DNA of 64,000 bases, taken from assembly GCA_039000515.1 (NCBI GenBank), contig JBCFYV010011135.1:15328376-15392375 (forward strand), in the 5' to 3' direction. The notes under the pieces were generated by a model. That model searched no databases and was not told the DNA's origin. It saw only the letters and a list, made by a program, of their open reading frames with translations. Source of the DNA: Timema cristinae (Eukaryota; Arthropoda; Insecta; Phasmatodea; Timematidae). Of the stretch, positions 1 through 10,499 are shown piece after piece (positions within the stretch are counted from its first letter, which is position 1; every line of letters begins with the position of its first letter). Made by a program: the position numbers and the translations under genes.

Positions 1-671
1 AGCGATGAATAAATCAATGTTTTAATTGGACAATTTTATGACCGAAAAGAACAACGGAGCTTTCGAGCCAGAAAGTGAAATAAATGCTCACAAGAGTGAC
101 TATGAAAATAAAGAGATTGGTAAAGAAGAGGAGATTTGTTGACCTTAGACTTTAAAATGGAGAAAGATGACGTTAAAATGTTTTAATAAATTAGGTCTAG
201 AGTAAAGAAAAATAATCGCTTCTAATAATCTACCACGTGGTGGTGCGGAAACGATTAGGGAAACTGACCATTAGTCATAAATAGTAATTGGCCATTAACA
301 TTTAACTATAAATGAATTTGCCATTTTTCAAGCTTTTCTGGAAAGGTCATAAATTCCAATTGTAGGCAAACATAGTTAGCACATATTTTTAGTACTAGTA
401 GATTTGCTGGTTATTGAGAATTTTCTTAATATTATAATAGAATACATATTCAAATAAAGTTGTACAATTCTAGTATATTATGGTCGATATAATCTATATA
501 GCTTTGATGCGGCTACCCAAGGCTCTATTTTTAGGTAAAAGAGCTAGAAAGTTTGTACGGTGCTTCGTACCATTTAGTTTAAACTGAGTTTAGTCCGTGC
601 TCTCACCTATTTAAAGAAACATTGGCACTTGCATCTCTGCATCTGTAATCTTTTAATGTTGCTTGATGCTA

Positions 672-1110
672 CACCTTTGATTATTGTTTGTGATGGATCT
701 AAAATCATATGTATGAAGATGGCCAGATCTCCAAGCAGCCCTTTCCACAACTGATGATATTGTAATGTTGTTTGCAGTTACACCTTTGATTATTGTTGGT
801 GATGGATCTAGTATCGTATGTATGAAGACGTCCATATCTCCAAGCAGCCCTTTCCACAATTGATGATATTTTAATGCTGTTTGCAGCTACAACTTGGTTA
901 TTGTTGGTGATGGATCTAGTATCGTGTGTATGAAGACGTCCCTATCTGCAAGCACCCTTTCCACAACTGATGATATTGTATTGTTGTTTGCAGCTACACC
1001 GTCAGTGTTGGCATCGTGGACAAGCTGGCCTTGTTCTGTGGTGGTGTCAGAGATCCGATAGATGAAGACGTCCAAGCCAGTCAATTTCTCCTCAGCTGCG
1101 TCGAACTCCT
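672..1110. repeat. 109-bp tandem repeat, three copies plus a diverged fourth
   Basis: Units start near 672, 781, 890 and 997. Each contains GATGGATCTA, ATGAAGACG and CAACTGATGATATTGT in the same order. The fourth unit matches mainly in its ATGAAGACGTCC part. The minus strand is open through parts of the array and repeats the peptide TISSVVER, but no known protein was recognised. Confidence 0.85.
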
Positions 1111-1299
1111 CACTGTGCTAGCCGCAAGGTAAGCTATATTTTCATTCGCACTCGTTTAAATATCTTAGTTCTTGATAAGTATAATTATTTTTGATTACAT
1201 TCTCGCCACTTTCCTCAACAGAAAGATGGCACTCATTCTAGTCGTTCGACAGTAAAACTTGTATTATACAATTTAAAGAAATAAGTTATAAATAATGAT

Positions 1300-1430
1300 T
1301 CACTGATTTCATATCATTACAGTTCGCGAGTTATTAGGGGTCCAATTTTAATGCTATTTGCATACTACTCTTAAGCTAACGTAATAACTTTATGAGGCTG
1401 AAATTTAGTATAACAAGATGCTTATAAGAG
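1300..1430 (+). repeat. Repeat family F, left fragment
   Basis: Matches 50135-50245 in sequence order (GCTGAAATT then AGTATAA). The match breaks near 1430 and resumes near 2290, which suggests that the sequence in between is a later insertion. Confidence 0.5.
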
Positions 1431-1436
1431 ACAGAT

Positions 1437-2272
1437 TTTGTGGCCTGGTAGTCAGAGCTCCTGGCTACAGATCCAGAGGTCCCGCATTCGATCCCTGGCC
1501 TTTCCAAAATGTATCTGTGAAGTTGTGGGTTTTGGAACGGGATCAAATTCAACCTCGCGAGGACAAATGAGGGGCTACTTGAATGTTTTTTTAAAGTAGC
1601 AGTTCCTGTTTGGAAAACTGATATTAATGGCTCTAGGGCTCATTGAGCTGATCAATTAAGGCTCTTGGCTCTGTCGAGTGCAAGTCCAAAACTTATTTTG
1701 TGGGATGGTGGGCGGTAGGGTGAAAGGCGTGGGATGGCTTTACAACCAACCAAAGTATCCTTACACGACAACAATAACAGATGGATCACGGAAACAGTAG
1801 ATGGCGCTATTTACTGGACAGGTCTTGTGGAAAAATCATACGTTTGGAAATATCAGTTTTTCGCGAGAACGAGTGAAATTTTTATAGTAATGTTTTCAAC
1901 ACCTCTTCTAAGATGATGTATCGATGTTTATTAGGTGTTATATTTTCTTAATTTTTTTCTATGCAGCCTACATTTTTCTATTGAAAAATGTCAAATCTAT
2001 CGATATTTGATCACTGTTAAAATTATAGAGGTTTGTGTATAAAAAGTATAACTTAGTCAAAATGCTTCTTTTCTTGAACAAACCGTTTCCGAAAAAAAAA
2101 AAATCGCAAAACAATAAAAAATTCATGACGATAGCCGTTTGTTCCCATGGCTCTGCATTTCCACGACAAATGAAAAAGAGTCTCTCGCCTTAACACCCTC
2201 TATCTGCAAGTGTTGGCACTAACATCGCTTTCGGGGGCGGCCGCTTGTTCGGCATAGCTCACTTGCGAGTTC
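1437..2272 (+). mobile_element. SINE-E-like element with tRNA-like head
   Basis: The head has an A-box-like GGTAGTCAGAGCTCCTGG and a B-box-like CATTCGATCCC. The following CTCGCGAGGACAAATGA, GGAAAACTGATATTAATGGCT and distal CTATCTGCAAGTGTTGGCAC match the element at 26668-26965, which lacks about 500 bp found here in the middle (about 1690-2190). It lies inside a copy of repeat F. Confidence 0.5.
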
Positions 2273-2289
2273 ACACCATGGAGATGAAT

Positions 2290-2790
2290 AATCAAGAGGT
2301 GTATACAAATAAATATTTATAATATGTTAATAACACATTTTTTTAAAGTCTAAGCATTTTAAAAGTGGTAAAATTAACTAACTTTTAATTATAAGCTATA
2401 CAAATAAGCCTACTGTTTATTATACTCCCTGATAATTTGATGTGATCTCATTTGTAGTATACAATGTCGTTATTTAGATATTTTTTTAAACCAAATGCTC
2501 TTAGTTAATTTTATTAAAGTGTTTGAATTGATCATAGCAAATATAGATTGAAAATGTTTCTTTCATGAAACTTCTTGTTTTGACTGTACCGACTGTAACT
2601 AGATAACACAGGCTGAGGCAGAGGGTCAGATAATCCCAACTAATGACACACCCAGGTAAAGCGGACGCCGGCTTCTTTATCTGGTGGGTGTTGCTGGAAT
2701 GGGCTGAGACATTGCTACTTGCTATCTTTACCATACAACCCACCTACACCCACCTTGTTAAATTCCCTGCCAAAATGTTTTATACTCAAA
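2290..2790 (+). repeat. Repeat family F, right fragment
   Basis: Strong match to 50240-50745, including GAGGGTCAGATAATCCCAAC, TGACACACCCAGGTAAAGC and GAGACATTGCTACTTGCTAT. No coding potential recognised. Confidence 0.75.
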
Positions 2791-4060
2791 ATATGTTAGT
2801 AATGGTCATTGTAGAATGACCTTGAGGAATTATGAGCGTTGCCGAAATCAATGCCTCCTGGCTCCGCTGCCACTGGCCGCTGTCAATCCAAACTAGATAA
2901 GAATGATGGTTGTGCGTCCACCGATGCGAATTACTGGTATTCAAAGCACTCTAATTTAATCTTTATCTTAAAATATAAAATATGTATTTTTTCAACGAAC
3001 AATATATTTTTCACGCGTTCAACGGCTTCAGGCTGGAAATCAACTGGGTTTCCGGTGATTGTGAGGTCGGCGTTTTAATCTCGATTTAATTAACCAATAT
3101 ACATTTTCTTAAATGTTTTCCACACTATATTTCCATGCCAAATTTCGTTATATTTTCTCTAAAAACTCACCTTTCTCATCCCGACGCCATTGGTGTAATA
3201 TTTCGGATATCCCGTACGGGTAGTGAGTTAATACTCGAGACAAGGGGGAAAATGTCCATGATACGGGTTTCCAGATTAAACAGCCAAACTTCGATAATGG
3301 ATAAGATATTGTAAAACTAACTCAAAATATCCTGTGGAGACCAGCTCGTTTTCGATTCCTTTTCGAGCAAATATCAAAAAACTAAACAAAATCAAACTAA
3401 AATATCAAAATTAATTTTTTAATGTTTATTCCAGCCCGGGATTAGCATTGCTAATTTATAACTTGACAATTTTTATATTTAGTTCATGTTTTTAGCAAAA
3501 TAATAAAGTGTTTCTTAGATGACTTTCAGATACATAATTGGATCTTTCATACCGAACTATTTCTAAACCAATCAAAATATCTGAACAAATTAGGGGTCAT
3601 ATAATTATAATTTAATAGTGTGAAACTTTTACAGCAAGGTGTCGATTGATAAACATAATAATATTAGCAGGTTGTGTAGACGGAGTCGGAAGCAATTTTG
3701 GGTAAAAATATACCGACTTCGGCTTCAAAATAAAAACTTATAATATCAAAACAATAATCTGGTAAATACATAATTTTAAGTTTAATTAGTTTTTGTTATT
3801 AAAGACCAATATTTGAAGTTTTGACTGACAAATTTATTCAAATATAAATTCACAATGCCAAAGAAACTTCCCATAAATACATTTGTATGAGACCATTTCA
3901 CTGCAGTCAATTTGACCATTATGCCATTTATGAAGGAGTCGAAGTTGGACAGTAGAAAAATAGAGGAGTCATAGTCTAAGGTTTGGCGTACCAACTACAC
4001 AACCCTGATTCTTAGAAATATTTAACTTTCTATGCAGAAAAAACGTGTTTTATTTAATTT

Positions 4061-4221
4061 TGCCAGGCCTCCACCGTGGTTCGGATTCCACGTTAAACTG
4101 TAGGTCCTCCATTTCATCTCACAATCACCCTACCATTACACATTAGCGTAAGTGCGTATAACCCGAATGGGTAGTAAGACGCGGTGCTAAATAATAATAA
4201 TAATATAATAATAATAATATT
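4061..4221 (+). mobile_element. SINE-A, 5'-truncated
   Basis: Begins at GCCAGGCCTCCACCGTGG, carries the common tail with GTAGTAAGACGCGGTGCTAA and ends in an imperfect TAA repeat. The tRNA-like head is missing. Confidence 0.85.
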
Positions 4222-5406
4222 AAATTTATTTTTTTTTGCTCGAAAAGGAATAGGAAAAGAGCTAATCTCCAAAAGGACATATTGTGTTAGTTTTTTCGAT
4301 CACCCAACACTTCCCAAAGTTTGTCTAACCTGAGAACACCCTGTATATCTCAACTAAAATCGAACGCATCTTGAATAGGCTGCGAGAAACTTAATGCCAA
4401 GATATTAGTGCGTGTCTGGGCTACATATTTGGTAGCCCAGTTTGCGATATGATTTGTCGGTACTTATGTACCGTTACCTAGGGGACGCCCGAATGTACTA
4501 ACCGTACATTTTTTACCCCTTGGAGTCTATTTCCATTTTTCGATGATATAAGGTGATTGTGATAGTGAGTCTAAGGTGTGAAACAAGTGGAAACAATTAA
4601 ACCTAACTTAAGCCTAATTAACAAGAACCTGTCGACCGTTGGGATAGTCACCCCATGTGGGAAAATTACCTGTGATACCAGCTATAAATTGATCCCTGAA
4701 CCCTTAGGCTCGTATCAATTTGCGCCTACCACTTTACTATGGGGCCAGTTAACGCTAAAAAGTATTTACGAATCTGCATTTAGTGACATTTATAAATAAG
4801 CCTACACCTAACAAATTTATCAAAGTAGTGGCTAAATATAATAATAGACTGATTTAAAAAAATTCATACTAACGGCCTTCCGTTTGATTGAACACGCAAA
4901 ATCGTCAAGCGTCATCTCGCTTTAGCTGGCCACTTATGCTTTTATTGACATTTTGTGTTGACGTAATATATAGACTCTCATATCCTATGATCGACAGAAC
5001 CTGGCGTCCATATTTATTTTGGGAGTTTATATTTTTTTGACGGTTATTGTGTTGTTTTTTTTATCGTCACTTTGGCCTGATTCGTAAATTGACATTTTTC
5101 AAAGCTGTCATAATCTCCCGTCCCTTGCCCCATAGGGACGTTCCCTCTCCAGAAATATGGGCTACGTTCTGAGAGCGCACGGCCCGAATTTGTGTACCTG
5201 CTTTTTAGTATATCACAAGCGCAAAAGGTACGCCCACCAAAAGTGCATCATTGTTTGTAAACTCTGAGCCCCATATGGCGACAACCGAAAAAACGTATAT
5301 TTTTCAGAAATTACAATTATCGTGAGTTGCACCAATTAGTCATTTATCAACCTAATTAACCTAACCTAAACACTACTGTAAAGCTAAGGAGGTTATTTTA
5401 GTTTTT

Positions 5407-5620
5407 TCTGATTACCAAACCCTTCCTTCACCTCTGACAAGAAGTTTATTAATCACAACTTGTGAATGTGTGGAATGCCAGGCCTCTACCGTGGTTCGGA
5501 TTCCACGTTAAACTGTAGGTCCTCCATTTCATTTCACAATCATCCTACCATTACACATTAGCGTAAGTGCGTATGACTCGTAAGGTTAGTAAGACGTGGT
5601 ACTATACAATTAATAAATAA
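5407..5620 (+). mobile_element. SINE-A, 5'-truncated
   Basis: Starts at CTGATTACCAAACCCTTCC just after the position of the tRNA-like head and runs to a diverged tail (CTCGTAAGGTTAGTAAGACG). Confidence 0.85.
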
Positions 5621-6060
5621 ACACATTTCATAAGGTTTTTTCCCTTAAATTCATCGTCAGAGAATTAAGTCATTATCCGTAATCTCAGAGAAAATCCTCT
5701 CTACTTCAATTATCCTGTCTATAGACAGGATAGAATATGGTTGTTATTTTTTTTGTGTTCATTGACCAAGAAGACCCGGACAAGTAAATTAGAACGGATG
5801 CCGAAAGGTTCGAGCACGACACAAGATTAGAAGCATGTGCACGCGTCGATTGAGCTTATCCGGCAAGATGGAGCTATTATATATAGAACCCCTTCTGCGA
5901 GGAGGAGAAGGATTGGTAGTTGGATGGGATCGAGTAACACTCACCTGACATTGGGGACGTTTAATGGAAGGTCGGGGTTTAGGGGACGCGAGATAAGGGC
6001 AGCGTTTATACCAACACTTTTTTTTAAAGTCAATGTATAAATAATGTATAAATTTTTGTT

Positions 6061-6298
6061 AGCCCGTTCGGTTACACGCTTATGTAGTATACTAATTACA
6101 CTAGTTGTTTAAGTGATAACGAGGTTATATTTATAGAAAGTGTACTCGAACTTGCATGGAAGGAGAATGGAAAACCACTTCGGGGGGGAAAAACTATCAG
6201 TACACCCGACTGAGATTTGAATTTCGATCTCCTCGTCGTCAGCAGTCCAGTCTGATGCGAGAGTAGCGCGTTTGACCACGCGGCCACCCGAAGCGGGT
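6061..6298 (-). mobile_element. SINE-C copy
   Basis: Reverse orientation. The head lies at the right end (GGTGGCCGCGTGGTC in sense, with B-box-like region diverged) and the tail at the left. It abuts a P-element fragment, and a second SINE-C head in opposite orientation follows at 6433. Confidence 0.75.
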
Positions 6299-6432
6299 GA
6301 TCAATTATTGTTTCAGTACAAACATAAAAGAGTTTAATTTTCTTCATATGGTGATATCAACAATTGTTGAATATCGGTCAAGGATATTCTGGAATTTCAT
6401 GACCACTTTTTCTCTTCGTTTAAAAAGTTTCT
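6299..6432 (+). mobile_element. P foldback element fragment
   Basis: Contains GAGTTTAATTTTCTTCATAT, GGTGATATCAACAATTGTTG and TCTTCGTTTAAAAAGTTTCTC, the left-arm and centre motifs of the P family. It is bounded on both sides by outward-pointing SINE-C sequences. Confidence 0.65.
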
Positions 6433-6510
6433 CACCCGCTTCGATGGCTCACTGTTCAGTAGACTGGACTGACGATGACGGGGAGACCATGCTTTGAATC
6501 TCGGTCGAGG
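6433..6510 (+). mobile_element. SINE-C head fragment
   Basis: ACCCGCTTCGATGGCTCACT followed by GACGATGACGGGGAGACC, then a poly-T run. Only the tRNA-like head is left. Confidence 0.6.
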
Positions 6511-7384
6511 TTTTTTTTTTTTTTTCCAAAAATGGCTGTACTACGTAACTTTTCACATCAAAAGCAAATCTCATTATTTCATAGGAAGCTTTTGTGTCAC
6601 TAAAGTGAGGGACTCAAGATTTAATACGGCTCAGAATCAATTTTAAATCGTGAACATAAATGATTTCAAAAAAATATGTTTATCAATAACTTATTATTTC
6701 TATTTATAAACAAAAATATTCTTTTTCCATCACTATAGTGTAATTATGAGAGCTGTGTTACGTAACATTGTGATGTACCTGCTTTTCCCACCCTCCCCTA
6801 TCTAACATCATGTAGACATTAAAGCTCTCCTCTTGTTAGCATTACGTGCTTTATAGATGACCCCAAAGCACAGAAAAAATTTCCACGAACAGGGAAAACA
6901 CGTGGATTTTTTTTATGTCTGAAAAAAAAACATTAGAAAAAACAGGACATTTTGAAAATCTATAGAAAATACTGGAATATTTGTTAATTTGAGATATTTA
7001 ACTGAAAGTTTTAATTAGTAGGTATTTAGATAGACAAAAAAATCAACTGAAGAACTAATCACGCTGATTCCAACATTTCTTATTACCACATGCCATAGCA
7101 TAGAAACATGTCGTCATGAATTTGGTTGACAATTCTATCAACCAATCAATAATAAAGAGAAGGGATCAACATCGCCAGATAAGAAATATTTAGTTTTGTA
7201 GCTCACACTTTATTAATCCCTTTCCATTAATTATAAAAGCTTAATTAATTAACATTCAACATATAATTAATTATCTTTGTATATTTTAACTTTGACTTGT
7301 CTACTCAAGCGGCTTGTTTTCAATGTCAATACATCATTTTTTTTTACATAAATATCAATTGAGGGGGTCGGGGCAGAAACGATA

Positions 7385-7620
7385 ACCCTCATTTTATGGA
7401 AGAAATGTGCTAGCACGGATTTCTGGTAATATACCTCTTGAATTAAAAGTTGTTTTTATAGTAAGTCAAGGCCTCTAGGAGAGCTGGAATCGACGAATAT
7501 TTTATATATTTTTATAGATAGACACAGATTTTATGGACGTATAAATAGTGAAAATATCCCATCAAAATCTGTGAGGGCTATCATGTTTTTGCCCTGACCT
7601 TCTCAATTGCAGTTTAAATA
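7385..7620 (+). repeat. Repeat family G copy
   Basis: Matches 49855-50070: ATAACCCTCATTTTATG, GATTTCTGGTA, ATCGACGAATATTTT and CCCATC.AAATC occur in the same order. In the 49855 copy this part is joined to family F, so G and F are probably one longer element. Confidence 0.7.
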
Positions 7621-8123
7621 TAAATGTATATTTTGATCAACTAACAATTTATTCAAATAATTTATTTAATTTATGTGATATAATTTTTAATACTCCATAG
7701 TAGCTAATGATCAGGGTCTCATCTATTTCATCAATAACTTTATGTATTGTATTTATATTGTAATAATTTTGACCATTATTACTATAAATAGTTTTGTTAT
7801 TTAACTACTACTAATCCCTAAACACCAAGTTTTCCCTTGCTTTATAAATCGTATAAATTGACATGTTACAACTAAATCTTTCTTAATTTTATTGATTGTT
7901 TTTTCCACGTGGATCTAATGGAGAAACGTGGACAAAGCTGAGATTTTGTTTTTACCAGTATAGGGAGGCCTTCTAAGCTCGCGATGATTCCTAATTATTG
8001 GCTTAGGCAGGGAGGTTTAAAGGGTTGTGCGGCTGCCCGGGGTGCCGGCTCGAGGGGGTGCCAAACAGAGCTAAACCTAGCCTAAAGCTACGGGGGGTGG
8101 GCCATGAGTGTTAACTACTCTAT

Positions 8124-8960
8124 CAGTGGCGGCTCGTTTATAGGCGGAATTGCAGCACCCCCTATTTCCACTTGATATTATCGATAATATTTAATATAAT
8201 CTGTCATTTTTTCTTTAATTCTTTCTTTATTTTTGTAGTACAATATATATTCACTAAGCTTAATGTCAGTACCTCAGTAGCTATCCCCCAGTTTATGAAA
8301 AATATACAAACAGCTTTGTATGGAAGTGTGAGCTTCACAGTGCCAGTGACGTGGTGTTTGACTGTTGTGCGCATGCGCACATAGAAGGGGGTAGGAAGGA
8401 AGGCGGGAATTCCAGGTAGAGAAAGCACTGTTGCTCTCGCAGTGTCAGCTCTGGCGTGATGGTGGAAGGAAGTTTTTTTTACTCAGCGTGTGTTGTGCTT
8501 AAAAACCGTGTACCATATTCTTGAATGTGATAAAGTGTAGAAAAGTGTAGAATTAGATTATTATTCTGCTTCCAGCTATTATATTTGATTCTTTTTTTTT
8601 TTTTTTTTTCGGATCCTTTATTTAACACAAAGACTAAATACGATTGCAGTACTTTCAATGGAGAAAAATCTCCTCAATTGTCATCCAGATATAAAGAAGA
8701 AAATGATTGAAATTTTGCGCAAATTAAAACCAGTAGAATGGATTTCATTTTTAAATGAATAGATCAAGCATGAACTGTAACAATTTAAGTTAAATTAATT
8801 AACAAATGTTTTGGTTTTTTTGTTAATATTTTATCAAGTTCCTGAATAAATTTTCTTTTTATACATTTTTTTTTTTTTTTCCTTTTACACAATTTTAAAA
8901 CAAAGGCTAAACATTTTCTGGGGCAGCACCCCCACTAATTTTAGCTACAAGCCGCCACTG
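8124..8960. mobile_element. hAT-like DNA transposon, internally deleted
   Basis: The left end is CAGTGGCGGCTCGT and the right end is its near-complement ending ACAAGCCGCCACTG. The flanking 8-mers TACTCTAT (8116-8123) and TACCCTAT (8961-8968) agree at 7 of 8 positions, the duplication length typical of hAT elements. Both ends also share a subterminal GCAGCACCCCC stretch. At 837 bp it is too short to encode a full transposase. Confidence 0.75.
8638..8762 (+). pseudogene. Possible hAT transposase C-terminal remnant
   Basis: Inside the hAT-like element a frame reads VLSMEKNLLNCHPDIKKKMI and then about 18 more residues to a TAG. This resembles the extreme C-terminus of hAT dimerisation-domain transposases, where a serine-met/ile-glu-lys/arg segment is followed by a short charged helix and a stop. 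Nothing upstream in this frame can be joined to it. The match is from memory of the family and is weak on its own; position inside a hAT-like element supports it. Confidence 0.4.
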
Positions 8961-9083
8961 TACCCTATCGTGTTCGTTCTCGTCGCAAACGCGTAAGTGA
9001 AGAAGTATAAACTCTCCACAAAGGAGGAAGGGTTCTGTTGAGGAGTGGCCTGGAATAGCTGAGAGCTGTGCGGTTGTAGTATT

Positions 9084-9206
9084 CTCAAACCACACCACTT
9101 TAGGTCTGTAGATGCCATCGGCAGATTTTCCCGACCTCTGATTATCTGCTAATTTCTTTAGTTCCTGGCAGTAAGATATTTTCAAGTTCTTAAACTTTAC
9201 AATAAC
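9084..9206 (-). pseudogene. MADF-like domain remnant
   Basis: The minus strand encodes KFKNLKISYCQELKKL, then SGKSADGIYRPKVVWFE. This is the pattern of the second half of a MADF (Myb/SANT-like) DNA-binding domain: arg/lys-rich helix with YxxELKK, a SG-x-G/S-A-D-x-x-Y-x-P loop and an aromatic W-[FY] end. The frame is closed by a stop just upstream, and the downstream part is not recognised, so it looks like a broken exon. MADF proteins occur as host transcription factors and as the second protein of PIF/Harbinger transposons; the repeat-rich context favours a transposon relic. Confidence 0.45.
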
Positions 9207-10085
9207 TTATTTAGGTACACAAATCTCGATCTTGATACTCTTTCAAAGTCAGATTGAACAAAATTGGGCTCCATTTCATACAATTTTAGTAAACAAACGG
9301 TGCCATTATCTTTACATTTCAGAATACGTTGTGACGACATTCTTGCTTCATGCCCGCAACACCACGACTGAAAATCAAACATGTTTGATCCTGACACGAC
9401 TGGGTCTTGGAGCCAATGACGTCATAAGCAATGTCCACACGGGTAGTGTTGTACGAAAGCGTGGCTTACAATCGTAGTTCACGCCCCGTGGGAACGCGGC
9501 ATAGCGGCCTGGGCGTGTTATGAAAATAATCCCTAAACCTAGCATTACCTAGGCGTAATAGTGAAGCTACAACTGTTCAGTTTTTGATACATGAAATTTT
9601 ACATATTAGTATAATTTTATGGGGGAGTAAATTAGAATTTAGTGCCATTCTCTAAAGGTTATTTTATATTTGCCATCTTGAAAAAATGGCACCCTAAAAC
9701 GTGTTGTTTTTGCAATTATAACGTAAACCGTTTATATTGTCAAAGTGTTTGTTAAACTTACAATAAAAAAATGGAAGATAGCATTGTCTACAAAATAATG
9801 TTATGTTTGGGAATTATTTTCATATTTATCCATAGTCCATTCGCCAAAGGAAATGTAATAGGTGACAGCTAGCAGAAGATTTAACGAACGGTCAAAGGAA
9901 AAACAAAACTAAAAATAAATTATTTTGGTTGACGTTTTGTCTGCCAAAAGTGACAGCAAATAAATGTATAGTCTTGCAGATCATTTGGTTTGTCGAATGG
10001 ATACATAAAAGTAGATCTGGTAACTTTTACTATATGTCACTTATAACCACTTCTATGGCGAATGGACTATACTATCCACATAGGG

Positions 10086-10138
10086 GACGCCAAAAAGCAA
10101 TCCCGCCCGGGCACAAAATTTACCTAGGGCCGCCCCTG
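10086..10138 (-). mobile_element. Possible hAT-type terminal sequence
   Basis: Read in reverse, the segment starts CAGGGGCGGCCCTAGG and continues TTTTGTGCCCGGGCGGG. This resembles hAT termini. I did not find a convincing partner end nearby. Confidence 0.35.
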
Positions 10139-10499
10139 GCTTATATAGCTTGTCAAGTGATCACATTTGATTTCTGATCTATTTTTCCGGTGAACATGTT
10201 AATTCACAGATAAGAGGATAATTGGAAGTGATAACTTCATTGAATGTATTCACCAGAAATTAACTCGTAAGCAAATGGACAAACGGTTAATTGAAATGTA
10301 AAAGTTACGTATATTAGTAAATAATTACCGCGCCATTAATTTTTGATGGTATTACGTATTTCAACAACCCTTCGGACTATCTATTAAAACTATATGTAGG
10401 AGGCAAGAGGAAATGTACCCGCATCTGCATTGAGGAAAAATTAATCAACCATTTAGTACAAACAGCCGTCATTATCATCCGCCAATATTTTAGTTCTGA

